Source: Patiria miniata
Taxonomy: Eukaryota; Echinodermata; Asteroidea; Valvatida; Asterinidae
DNA: 64,000 nucleotides
Direction: 5' to 3'
NCBI RefSeq assembly: GCF_015706575.1
Contig: NW_024037069.1
Coordinates: 38,027,315 to 38,091,314 of the forward strand
Of the stretch, positions 51,584-63,708 are shown in pieces; position 1 is the first letter of the stretch; each line of letters starts with the position of its first letter. The translations under genes and the position numbers were made by a program. The notes under the pieces are model-generated. The model was given only the letters and a program-made list of their open reading frames with translations. It did not search any database and was not told where the DNA came from.

Positions 51584-52778
51584 CGAAGCAGAACCAAATT
51601 AGACCTTCAAAGACCAATCAGCGGATCACAGAGAGTCGTCGTCAAAAATGAAGGAGTCACACGCTGCATAACAACCAACGACTGTCTTGGTGACAAACAT
51701 CTCACCTTAACTCAACTCCCGTCGGAACCACTACGGCTACTCATCAGTGGAGTCATCAAGAAAAACACTTCTTAATACTGGCCATTTCATTTGTCACACA
51801 GATTATTTCAAGTTCTTCCAACTCTGGCTGTGAACACTGCACCAATTTTTACTAAGGATAGAAGGGCAACGTGTAACCATATGCGATTAGAATGATTGTT
51901 CAGTCACCCATTAAGCGTGTACTTTTCCTTGCGCAAAGAGAGCCATTTTCCAGGTGAAACAAGCTCGATCAAACATTTTGGAAGCTGCTGGGCAGTGCTG
52001 GGCAGTGCTGGCCAACGAATTTGTGTTCAAACAAATAAGGTTTGTTGACCCCAGTGACCCCATGATGACCTTTGACCCCAGTTTGGTCATGTGACATGTT
52101 GGGGCTGGGCTACTGATACTTTTGACAAAGTTTCGTTGAAATCGGTCAAAAAACAAGTACATGTATGACTTTTTGTATGTAGGAGCAATAGACAATGTAA
52201 ACGTTTGTTACTAGTTAACCAACTGACTAACTAACGGAGAGACACGATGATTTGTTGAGCTTCTATCCCTAAGCCAAAAAGGTTCATCCAATTTAAAATG
52301 CACAATGGGAAATGAGGAAGTCACGATTTTAAAATCTCTGGCTCCAAAATTTGAAGTCAGGACATCTTGGTTGTTGGATATGAAATTTGTTAACATCCGC
52401 TTTGGACTGGCATTCCAGAGTTGTGCTGAAAAAAGCATCCCAATCAAATAGTAGAAAGACAGACCCCGGCCGACACATATAGATTTTGACTTCAGACGCA
52501 GACAGGCAGACTTATTAATTTTCCATAGATTAGATTTTGGAGTCATTCCGATTGAATGCAAAAGTCAATCATTTGACGTGAGGCTCTGTTTCAAGCATCA
52601 GCTTGTCAATGTCATACATATTTCATTTATATCTCCTGAACGGTTGGCATCACGTTTACAGTATGCCAACTTTCAAATTCTGGCTTCTTTCCAAAAAAAA
52701 TCAGAGAAAATTAAAACTGAAATTTTTTAAGTTGCAGGATAGCATCCCAACTCCCAAGGCTAATTTCTCATTATGAGA

Positions 52779-53115
52779 TTAACCCTCCTATGCAAACATT
52801 CTGCGCCAAGTTGTCCTTGCAATCAAAATCAATCAAGTGACTGTTTTCAAGCCTTAAGACTTCCCAGCCCACATAAAGCAAAATTGGCTGCTTAAGTGAC
52901 TTGATACAGCTATGCTTTGACTCCAGGCGAGTGATTAAACAGTGGTGACCACAACTTGCCTGCTTTGTCTGTTGACCCTGTTTTAAGACTAGACACAGTA
53001 CTTGCTTGACATGTGATCTGACTGCTGGTGACTAGCCTTTGTTAAAAGTATAGCAGGGGAAGTGGAAGTGCATTTTGACTGTCTGTGACTGCTTAAATAC
53101 AGGTAGGAGGGAAAG
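52779..53115. mobile_element. piggyBac-like MITE, family C, copy 2, inverted
   Basis: It begins TTAACCCTCCTATGCAAACA, the reverse complement of the right end of 49840-50192, and ends AGGAGGG with a decayed TTAA. The interior shares AATCAATCAAGTGACTGTT and the CTATGCTTTGACT/GTCACAG-type motifs in inverted order. The two copies form an inverted pair about 2.6 kb apart. Confidence 0.55.
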
Positions 53116-53141
53116 TCATTCAAAGCTACACGAGTTGGAAA

Positions 53142-53351
53142 TTAATATTCAAGTCTGCTCACACAAGCCAAGACATTGACAGCAAGTGGGCTGAGCCTGA
53201 GACGATGACCGATCCGGAATTGGAATATGATCACTGAGGTGCCTCTGGCATTACTGTCTTCATTGGATGAGGAGCTCAATCCATTGATATGACAGCTTGT
53301 TGCACTGTCCTTCAGATATTCTCTTAACAAGACAGTTGACAAGTTAGACAT
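53142..53351 (-). CDS. Possible alternative start exon or chance ORF, 69 codons
   Basis: A minus-strand ATG with A at -3 opens a frame beginning MSNLSTVLLREYLKDSATSC, with a serine/acidic stretch SSSSNEDSN. A GTGAGC donor-like site falls in phase 0 after LAC, near the end of the frame. The frame closes a few codons later. It sits next to the MITE at 52779-53115, and its 3' part may be repeat-derived. No family is recognised. It is listed because its strand and phase match the surrounding gene; chance is the leading alternative. Confidence 0.15.
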   Translation of the reverse strand: MSNLSTVLLREYLKDSATSCHINGLSSSSNEDSNARGTSVIIFQFRIGHRLRLSPLAVNVLACVSRLEY

Positions 53352-53804
53352 TATTAGCTGACCTCGTTGACCAAATGGGAATTGATTTTAGTTGATGCCT
53401 GAAACCTCGTTGGATGTTTTGGACAATACAGACAAGGAGACTTACATTGTATTTCATCTGGCTGCTAGGCAGAGAGCAAGTTCAGGGGACGACTACGGTT
53501 AACCATACCGGTAGTTTAACTAACTTACGCTCAAAACGAGGAATGGTTAGACAACTCTAGTCGACAACCGTGAACCGGAGCCTGTGTACGGTTTCAATGC
53601 TACGGTAGTTACCAATGGCTGTGTGCATCATAAGGCACAACGGGAGCTTGGACCAAGGAGTTTCATGATGACCTTTTGACCATCTTTGACCAGGCGTTCG
53701 CACGTTGCTATTAGCGCGCAGTTACCGGTATGACGCAAATCAACCACTAGTCATCTACTGGTTCTTGCTCGAACCTGCCCTGAGTTGGTGCCTCAAGCCT
53801 TGTG

Positions 53805-53991
53805 GGATATATGATACAAATATTGACTGCTTCGAGTGGTATAGTAAAAATAGCCTTCCCGTGGTAATCCATTGAGCATTCTCTTTTCCAGAGGCGAAGC
53901 TGAGGGAAAGTAGAATGCTCCATGGATCACTGAGGTAGGCTATAGTTTTACCATACCAGGTAAAACAGTCAATATTTGTTTTATAACACCT
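53805..53991. mobile_element. Foldback element with ~70-bp arms
   Basis: The left arm contains ACAAATATTGACTG, GGTATAGTAAAA and GAGCATTCT. The right arm carries the reverse complements in the same order, ending CAGTCAATATTTGT and TTATAACACC. The arms meet around AGGCGAAGCTGAGGG. No coding capacity and no clear target duplication. Confidence 0.55.
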
Positions 53992-54476
53992 TACCCACAG
54001 ATTCTGCTCGATTTAAAGAGATTAATTTAATCTAAATACAATAAAAATTTATTTCTATTTCAAGACGAAATTAGTTGAAAATTTACTTGAACTTTTCCAA
54101 ACCACATTCATGGAATGTTTGACCCCAGCTCTGTAGCGCTAGCACTTGGGAATACGCGCAACGCACACACCCATATGCATTTGCACACAATACCACTTGC
54201 TACCGGTATGCATATAGTCTTTTTGACCATGGAAAGCAAGATATCAAAAACAGCGAATACCATGTGACTCACTCTCAGCCAATCAAGATACAGAATCTGT
54301 GGGTGAGGTGTTATAACAGACAAGAGAGTGGGAAGCCTATCCTTCAGAACTTTGTCTGAAAAAAGGCCGCCTATTTCATGACAAATTCGGGACCCGGATA
54401 ATCTGACACAGACTCATGGCTGGCAAATATTGGAAAGAGGAAATATTCCAAAATCTCCCCATAATCGTCACAAAGT

Positions 54477-54698
54477 TCAAACTAACTTGGCCAAGTGAAC
54501 CGCGAGCACGCACAGTGCACAAGCAATCACAATCTGCGACATGATCCACATTAATGTATCGTGTTCCATTTTTTTCAGGGTGGTTAGCAATCCGGGCGTG
54601 CTGTTCGAAATGTCACACGGATCATCAGTGTACTGTGACATTGGATCTAGACAGAAAGATTTAGGGCGTGTGGCATTTGTGTGTGCTTGAGTTGTCAT
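54477..54698 (-). CDS. Candidate small ORF: 73-residue single-pass membrane microprotein
   Basis: The ORF is on the minus strand with ATG in a good context (ACAACCATGA, A at -3) and 73 codons to TGA. The first ~45 residues are polar, with an NAT glycosylation-type site and DPMSQYTDDPCDI. The last ~25 residues form one hydrophobic segment (MWIMSQIVIACALCVLAVHL) ending AKLV, the layout of a tail-anchored or single-pass protein. No signal peptide, intron or nearby AATAAA signal is evident. It lies within the large intron on the same strand as the host gene. I do not recognise a homologue. ORFs of this length are common by chance here, so the case rests only on start context and layout. Confidence 0.22.
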   Translation of the reverse strand: MTTQAHTNATRPKSFCLDPMSQYTDDPCDISNSTPGLLTTLKKMEHDTLMWIMSQIVIACALCVLAVHLAKLV

Positions 54699-56496
54699 GG
54701 TTGTTAACACACGCAATAATTTGGAAAATTAGGCCCAAAAAATTGACCAATGAATCATCTTTTCTGCTAATGTGTGTGCATTGTGCACTTAAACCTACAG
54801 GCGTACACGAACTTATTAAGATTGAATGAGAATTGAAATTTTCTTGCAGAAAGCGCAACCATGCATGGAGTGCTGAAAGAAGAAAAAGCTTTTGAATAGA
54901 ATATTCCAATGATGTAAAGTGATTTGCATCCACAAATTCATATTAACATTAACTTGAAACTGGCCTCCAAATAGTTCTCTTAATTCTTCTCGGGTTTTTT
55001 TCAGTTAGAGTGTAGAAACATCAGCCTTTCACGTATTTTGACAAGTTACATGTACAAAGAAATTTAGAATAGTATTTTGTAATTTAGAATATTATTTTGC
55101 CCTCTCAAGCTTATTACTGAGTCAATCTTAATTTTACTGAATTTTACTGAATTAATTTCACAATGTATCATGAGTCACTCATTTTTCCATTTACATAAAC
55201 CTATGCAATCTAGTTTTTTAAACTCCTTTTCCCAGGTTGTTCATATTATTCATTCATAATTTGCAATGTGAAACTACCGTGATGTCATCATGAACTAATT
55301 ACGAAATCAGGCAAGAATTCCCCCCCCCAAAAAAAAAGGGCCTGCAATGCGCCATTTTTTAATAACATGACCCAGGATGATAAGCCTTTGTTACTTAGTC
55401 GGCCGTAGGCCTCGAAGGTTGGACCGCAACGGACAATCTACGATTACTCGTTATGAGAGGCCGTGTGTTCTTAGGAAAGCTCTGTGGATTACAAAAGGCA
55501 CTCCAGTAAGAATGAGAGGATGCACTAGGTCAGTTGTCTAACCGTAGCTCCCCCCCCCCTCCCCACTCGGACAAAAGGAGCACTCGAAGAAATTGCCTCT
55601 GAAATTGGATTTGAGGCACGTAAGGATAGAAACAAGAAAGGAATCTTATTTGGATATCAAGAAATTGAAGAAAAAATAAGTTACTGAGCAAACGTACCGT
55701 GGAATCAGATCAGGATGAAATTTGGAAAGAATGTTGCAACCTGACGCCACTTTTTTCTTCATATCATCTCAATAAAGGTCAGTCATCGCAAAAATTGTTG
55801 AAAAGACATGAATCTGGGACTGAGAAACATTTCCAATTTTGTTAGGAAATACTAAATAAATTTTCTTGACTCTCCATAGACTTTGTGCACAACCGCTGAA
55901 GTGGTGTCTGGATATTACGGTACATTCTCAATATTATCAATATGTGGCCCTAGCATTGAAATTTTACTTGCACATTTTTTTTTGCATTGAAAAGATAACC
56001 AGGTTATTGGAAATCCATAATTTTAAACAAAATTAACATTTGGTTAAAAAACACTTTACATCTCAGGCATAATTTACATGTATTGACAACCCGCCTTTCA
56101 CTTATGAACAGTTGTGTGTTCAATTTTGTGCCACAAGAATAAGTGACAAACAGATCAAAAGTATTCTTTCATTTTCCTAGGAATGGTTGTGTCATGCAAA
56201 ACAAATGTCTCTTGCAATTTTAGAAAGGTTTTGTGCACACACACACACAGGATGAATTGACAACACACATTTTCCGATCATTAACCATGAGGGATGTGAT
56301 TAGTCAAATATTGTAATTTGTCACTCTGCATTCAACAGCTCAAAATTGGTCGTGTGTACATGTACCGGTACATGGACTGGTACAATGTACATGTAGTTCA
56401 TTTCATGGAGCAGTTTTTGTGTCTTTACACTTTTTACATGTACACATGTATCTTCAAATTAATTTTATGTCCATGTACAATGTATTAGAACAAGCA

Positions 56497-56751
56497 TGTT
56501 ACAACTGATTATGTAGTAACCAATGGATAATGTATCACCAACCGATCATGTCACATAATGTAACACAGAATTGATCGATAGTGTAGTAAAATGTACTACA
56601 CTAACCAATAATGTAACAAAAAATTACTGATAGTGTAGTAACAATTTACTACATTATCCCTCATTTTTTGTTACATTATCAGTTAATGATACAGTATAGG
56701 TCAAATTGTGTGACATCATCAGTTTGGTTACTACATTATCAGTTGTAACAC
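56497..56751. repeat. Nested inverted/tandem repeat of a TGATNATGTAGTAAC unit
   Basis: The outer ends are inverted: TGTTACAACTGATTATGTAG on the left and the complement CTACATTATCAGTTGTAACA on the right. Between them a 12-16 bp unit of the form TGATNATGTA(G)TAAC recurs about eight times in both orientations, including a near-palindrome at about 56579-56605. Confidence 0.65.
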
Positions 56752-58205
56752 AGCACCTCAATATATATTCCCTCCTTGAAAATAATCGCCTTTACTCTTT
56801 AATACTGCCATGACCGCAATAATACATGTACATGTACTGATCTTTTAATTCATACAAAGACCAGTGGATAGTAGAGGACCACATTGACAATAAGGCTTCT
56901 GTTCCGAAAACGGAAACTGCTTAATAAGGGTCTCCACTGGAGGCAGCAAGATGAAAGAGGCATTTGTTTATCAAGAAATGCCCCTTTAGCCTTCACACAA
57001 AGGAGCACAGTAGAGACACAGAGAGAGCATGTTCTTATTATAGTCACTGACCAAATGTACAGTATGAACATGGTGTGAGAGGCACATCAAATGGCATATG
57101 CCAGATCAGTATTCCAAACTGCGCACCCCATAACAAGATTCCATGATTTTGACCTATTATTTTTTGGGATGCACGCGGCGGATAAATGCACACAAGTCTA
57201 CGGGGGACATGATAACCAAATCTGCATTAGCTGCAAGTTTTTCATGCAATCAATGGAAACTTTCGTCGCTCAGAAGTTGGGGCACACAAAACACCTACAA
57301 ACTACATGTCAAAACACTTCCCTCATGCTGTCCAACGTTTTTGAAATGTTGTGCTTGCATTCCGAACAAGACAATTTTGTTAATTTTGCTGACCAGTACC
57401 CGCTATGATTTTACATGCATGTACATGTACGTCAAATCTTGATGTGCAAATGCGCAGTTGGAACCACCAAACTGCCTTTTTAGAATATTGTTCAAAACAT
57501 ATTCTACAATGCATTGTGAGTGACCAACTTTAATCGTCTTTTGCCAATCTTTGAAAAACACCTGACATTTTTGGGGGAAAAAACTAACTCTTCCCTTGTG
57601 ACTTCCAACTGCCAAACTATCCCTTTATACTACAAATTTTGCTCGCTTCGTTTTTGTACAATCATAAACACCATTTGGACATATTCACATGCTTCAAAGG
57701 TTGTTGCCAAAAAACCCACAAAAATGTAACAACGAAGTTTGTGAAATCCACTTGTCCATAGAAAATATCACGTACAAGTTAGTTTAATATTACCCTCAAT
57801 AATTACTTTGCCGGTTTTTATTGATTCTTCCCAGACCAATTTTTTCCTGGCAACCCCAAAACTTACTTCCCTGCCACCCGCTTTGATTTTAAGTGCAGTT
57901 GTGATAATAAACGGCTTTAATCTTTTATATTTCCCCTCAACAGCTGTTCAAAATCAAGGCAGGATGTTTCTTTTCATAAAGTAAATTGCCTGAGGCAAAG
58001 GCTTGATGACATTGATGCACTATTGCCATGAAATTGTTACGGAGTGTTCCTAAGACGTGTATGAAAATAACGGAAGTCAAATGATAGGTGGCCATTAACA
58101 ATGACAAATTTTGCATGTGACACAAAAAGGTACTGTACAATGTACATGTACTGGTACTTCATAGTAGTCTACAGGGAGTTGAGGCTTCTCAGGTCTTTAT
58201 AGGTA

Positions 58206-58669
58206 GCAGACCAGTAAATAAACTTCCATAGACCCCAATGGTAAATGCTCCTACTTCAAAAATTCGGGAAAAATACTCAAAACTCTCCAAGGTGTTCGAG
58301 ACACACCACATCAAATTAAAGCTTATTTCATCATCTTTCATTTTCTTTTCAATTTTCGGGGGGTCAACTGATGACTTTTAGGAGAAATTTCCATCTGAAG
58401 ATGATCACCCCTGAAAATAGTCCTGAAGCCCATCGCCATTTTGAAAACGATGCCTACACTCGATTGCAAAATAGAGCGCTTTTAGGGTCCAAACTACATC
58501 CAAATTACACAGAACTACAAGCTCCCAGTCCTGTGCACGGCTTCCACCCATATTTTTTACAATCCCTCAAGTTCATGGCCCACAGCATGCTCAAATACTG
58601 AAGATTTTGAGGGCATGCAAATCGTGATTTGGCCGGCGTAGGCAATTTCGGACCGATTTACTGGTCTGC
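58206..58669. mobile_element. Probable MITE with 14-bp inverted ends
   Basis: GCAGACCAGTAAAT at the left is matched by ATTTACTGGTCTGC at the right, 464 bp apart. The interior is noncoding. No target duplication could be fixed and no second copy is present, so the call rests on the inverted ends alone. Confidence 0.4.
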
Positions 58670-61600
58670 ACCCTTATGGGCCTCATTCACGAGTTGGCCA
58701 TATTGGATTGAGAGGGAGGTAAAATCTTCATTTTTGGAAATTGTGTAGACTAATGAAGCAATGACGTTAAAAATTAATACCAGTCTGCTCTGATGAATAA
58801 TTTAAAATTTGTGATTAAACATACATGTGTGCTCTAATGTTAAGCCACAATAAAAAAAGAAAGAAATGAAAGTGAGGCCATAGTGAATAAATAGTCTGGC
58901 ACTATCCCATTCAACATGTCACAATTTATGAAATACATTCAGGGAACATGACAAAAATGGTCAACTTGTGCATAAGGCCCATACTTCATGACTGGTACTG
59001 GTTTTTTTTTGGTCAGTTCAACTATATTTTTAGGCATTTCTAAAACTCTTTGTTTTTTTGTAGTTCATGAAGTGTTGTGTGGATTTGAAATTATTATAGA
59101 ATTACAGTAAAATGATGATAAAATCCAAAACAACATCCTTAAAACGTACACAAAAGGGACTTACGGGTTCATCACTGATACCTTACGGCACATTGTACAT
59201 TGAACAGTGAACATGAGTACATAATTTCTGTTTGCCCTGTGTCAATCAGTATTTTGCTGTCTACACCAATTGATCCTTATTTTAAAAGAGATTGTAATGA
59301 AATGCATACACAAAAATCCTGGCGATTTCTTCTGAATTGGTATTTTTCATTATTCATTGTATACACGTTTTACTTGTACATGTACATGTACAAATTTATG
59401 TATGGTAATTGTTGCATGTTATTGTTAATTTTTTTTAGAGTAACGTATCAATTAAAGCTATAGTCCATCATTTGCAACTATCCAAAAAGTAACTGACGTA
59501 ATTATTGTTGACAAACATACATGTACTTGGTTGAAAGATAGTAAGGGGACTAAACTCCCTGTGAAATTATTCTCTCTGGCAAGCTGTCATTTTGAAGAAA
59601 TCAACGAAAGAAGGCCTTTCCAACCGTAGTAAATTTCCGTTAGTAGTTCGTTTTTTTATTCGGCAAAGCGCGCACAAGCGTTGGCACGACGCACACACGC
59701 GTGCGGCTGCTATAATTTCGTTGGATCGGTGCGCGACATCGCGTAGCTACAATCGGCTCACTGAGAACGTGTCTCGGACGCTGAATTCAGGCCCAATTCA
59801 AAACATGATTCAGCAACTTTTGATTTGAAATCGAGATCCCAGAATGCTGTTTATCTCAAAATATACAGCTGAAGCTGAGCTGAAACTTCATCAGGTTAGT
59901 TGTTCAGGACCCTTCTTTAGATTTTTAACACTTTTGTTGCTTCAAACGAACAAAATGCACAAGTTACAAATGATATACCGGTACTTGTGCTTGTACATGT
60001 AGCAGTGCATGCACACCTACGTATGAATAGATGTGTATGAATGAATATTTGGGTACCAGCATGTATATTGGAGGGCAGGCTGTGCAAGGAATGCACACTG
60101 AAGAATTTGCATCAAACACAAGATCCACCAGCATGTGGGCAAATATTCCAAATTCATTGGAATTTCCTAATACGTATGTTGATGGCATGACAAATGGACT
60201 ATCCTCTTATGGAACTTACATTTTGTAAGACCACCATCTTCAAACCCAATATTCACAACTAAATCACTCTCAATCTAAAAATTCTAAGTGTAACTGTAAT
60301 GGTACTTGGAACCAAATCCTAACAATGAACAAAAGACTTGAATTAATCTAAAGCAGCAAAGGACAAATGTGCACTGATTCATTGCTTAATTAATAAGGCC
60401 TTGTTTTGCAATGACTCAGTGACTTGCATGACTACATAACTCTCCACTCAACTGCTATAGTACTTACTATTTGTTTATTTTAAGATTGTTTTTAGTTGTT
60501 CATGCCGGTAACATTTGCTGAATGTGCTTTCACGGTGTCGCAACTCCAAAATTAAGATGCACTCTACGAAAATGTCAATCGTGTTTGACAACAGTTTCTG
60601 CAAATTTGCTTTGTGGAATCGTTTATTTTGAAATTAATGTTTAATTTTAATCAAATGTGTCATGTTTGGGCTGGCGAGTAATTTCGAAGCGTGCGCCACC
60701 ATTTCTGTTCAATGCTTGCCCTGGATGGTTGCAAATTTACCCCACATCCTGCACAGAGGTGAGAGCAATTGAATGAGGTCGTTCTCAAATGACACTGGAG
60801 GACGATGATTTTCATTGCTTGTTTGAAAACAAAGAGAATTTCAATCAAATAAAATTTAACCTACTGTTGGTTTAGTTTCTTCACAAATTGTGAATTGTTA
60901 AAATCACATACGGTACATATACATGTATGTAAAACATGTATTAGAGTTTAAATTCGCTTTGAGACGGAAAAACGATAAGTCACAAACCTGTACATGTAAA
61001 CTACAGGAGGCCTGTATGTAAACTACATTGTCAACATTGTCTGTTCCATTTTTTTTCCAAAATTTTAATATAAACAAACAATTTAGCAAAATCTGGGATA
61101 AAATATTTTCTAGATTCATTCTTTTAAGGTTTTACAAATGAAGTTTCAATTGTGCATTTTGTAAATTACAGTCTATTTAATAATGTTATGTTAAAATGTA
61201 AATGTACTTCACCCATGATCTTTGTATAACTTCTTTGTTTCTGTATCAAAGATTTCCCCATTTCCATTACATTCTTGTGATTATATTATGTGCCTCGCCA
61301 ACAATCCTCCTACCCCCCCCCCAAAATTGTTTTGACACGGACGTTTCAGCGGTGTCCTTAATCTGCACATTCAAGATGACACAGCTCCCTGTAGGCTGTA
61401 GGGCATAAGCAAGCTCTCTGTCGGCCATGTTTGATTCAGGGCACACGGACAGCACGTTTATCATAATGCACGGCGCTGGCATGTTGTATATATACCCGGT
61501 ATTTGCCACGCTGACAGACACAAAGATACAAGTACGCATGTAGAGTACATGCAGTTTTTCATCTTTGTGTGTGTAGGCTCGGTACTATTAAATTATAGTA

Positions 61601-63486
61601 GTGTTGCGGCTTAAGCGTTGCAATTTTTATGAATTTTGTGACGATGTGGGGTTCGGGGCCCGCTCTTTGGTTACCCACTCAACATTTGCATAGGATTAGG
61701 AATGGAAACATGTGCGCATTTGTGATATACCTCAGAAAATGAATTAAATTTTTAATGGGGATGAATTATTTATTCTACCAGTACTGTACGTCAAGTACAT
61801 ACGAAAATATTTATCATGATAGAAATATGCAGGTACACAGGTACATTTGGGCAAATATAAAGTAAACAAAATCTATGATTTTACTGGAAAAATGATCATG
61901 CTTTAGAAGTAAATCCTATGATTATTTTGTAGGCAAAATTGCAGGCAGTTGAATTTGCGTTTAAACTTCTGATTTTGAGTGGGCAAATACATCATTTTTC
62001 GCTTTGGCTTTTTCACCTTTTACTTTATACATTTACAATTTATTTTGCAACAAAAATCAAAATTCAAATTTAACAGAATCCTACATATATCATTAAAAAA
62101 AAAGATTAAAAATTGACTTTAAATATAATTTGTTTTTTTAAATATAGTTTAAAATGAACAATTAGATACCCGTACTGTACATTGTAACTGACCCTTTTAA
62201 AATTGACTTTCTTCTTTTGGATGTGTACTGTATGCGCGAGTACAGGTACACGTACATGGCTTTTCTCTCTGAAAACTGGATTATCTCCATCAAGCTACTT
62301 CAGTCAAGTGGGCATTTCACTGCATATAAATCAAAGCGACCTTTGTCCCATTAAAGGACATGATCACAATCGTCTAAAATTCAGAAATACCGGTAGTCTT
62401 CCCACGACTTTTTGACTCCTAAATTCAAATTGCATTTCTGGCTTGATCCAGTGACCAGAAATTCAGAGTGTTTTGTCAACAAAGTGACCCCACTCAACCA
62501 AGAACTATGCGGGTTGTCCCAAACGCCATGCGCATAAATTACCGTGTGAGTGACAAGAAAGCTGTTGTAAAAAACATCTGTCTTGGAGTCTAGCAGTTCA
62601 GTGGAGCATAACATACATAATGTGTAAATGACTCCAAGGAGACATTTGCCTCTCCAATTTTGAATGAAATATTTCAAAAAAGGATGAATTTCTCATCAAA
62701 GTCAAACCACAGCGATTTCTGAAATAAACTGACAAGTTTGTTGATTAGGACCGACTGTTCACAAATCGCACCCTCACCAGCGACAGAAATGTAATAAATA
62801 ACATGTTAAGGGTGAATGTACATGATTGACAGAGTACACGTATTCATGTAAGCATCATTGGGAATATTGTCTCTTGATTGTTTATATAGTGCATTTAGGT
62901 TTTTATTTACAGCTGCCAATCACTAGTTCTTTCATAAACCACTCACAAAAAAATTGGGGGGATTAACAAAACAACCGCAGAGAATTACATAATACAAAAA
63001 TGACCTTTTTCTGTGTACAAGTGAGATGGGTATGTACCGGTTAATTAGTACCAATACATGTACATGTGCCTGACACTCATTTAAAATGCACTATTATTCC
63101 CAGTACAACATATCTTTGGACAAATATCGTTCATGGACGGTTAAAATATTTGATGCAGTGTTTTTTAATGGATTTGTTCAATTGTTGTTTGAATATTCTC
63201 TAAACTTTCTGCATGATGTTTTTAATTTTTTTAATTTGTTTATTTGCATATACATGTAGCATATACAGGTTGTGACACTGTCATGACATTTTATAGCAAA
63301 TAAATAAACCAAATGTTATAACAAATGCATGTAATTTCATTCTCTGTAACTGTTTATTTATACAATTATCATTCAACCACAATATAGGGTATGGAGTGGT
63401 TCTATAGTATTATAGCCCAGTGTTGATAAAAAATAAAAATGTAATACTTGCGTTGTGAATTTGTGAAATGTCATGAATGTGTTTAC

Positions 63487-63708
63487 CTTTGAAGCGATGT
63501 CGTTTTTCAGCGCCAGCATCTGCAGGAGCGGGTTGGGCATCATCATTAGCGGTGTCACCATGTGTCCGCCAGCCCCAAGACCCACGTGGTTCATTTGGTT
63601 GTTGAACATTTTACCCGTCATGCCCGTCTTGTTGTGGGGCATCGATGCCGCTGCTGCGGCCGCGGCTGCGGCCGCCATCGCTGACGACAACTTCAGGTCT
63701 TTCATCAT
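63487..63708 (-). CDS. First coding exon (exon 1a), Ala/Met-rich, of the probable Rbfox gene
   Basis: On the minus strand an in-frame TGA precedes tandem ATGs. The frame then runs 74 codons to the donor AAG|GTAAAC in phase 0. The peptide opens MMKDLKLSSAM and continues with ten alanines (residues 12-21) written in mixed GCG/GCC/GCA codons. A basic-polar stretch (MPHNKTGMTGKMFNNQ), a Gly/Met segment and PLLQMLALKNDIASK follow. GC-rich codon use and low-complexity alanines are typical of a disordered N-terminus and unlike the flanking AT-rich DNA. I chose the first ATG of the pair; the second is equally possible. Linkage to exon 2 is inferred from strand, phase and the absence of a better partner across the long intron. 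I do not recognise this start peptide in any known RBFOX isoform, so the link is weaker than the coding call. Confidence 0.65.

Larger units (their letters stand above)
37939..63486. other. Intron between exons 1a and 1b, including the exon 1b 5' region
   Basis: About 25.5 kb. It contains the possible exon 1b promoter, MITEs at 42.1, 45.3, 48.5, 49.8, 52.8 and 58.2 kb, a SINE at 45.8 kb, the foldback at 53.8 kb, the nested repeat at 56.5 kb and the small ORF at 54.6 kb. TAAT-dense stretches lie at 41.5-41.6 and 42.95-43.12 kb. A CpG-richer block with a CCAAT motif lies at 50.35-50.50 kb. Nothing recognisable appears at 38.9-40.2, 43.2-44.2, 46.6-47.9, 54.9-56.3 or 58.7-63.4 kb. Confidence 0.5.

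Noticed and set aside
57091-57408. 105-codon plus ORF with several cysteines
   Set aside because: Cysteine spacing matches no zinc-binding or secreted fold that I recognise; chance length.
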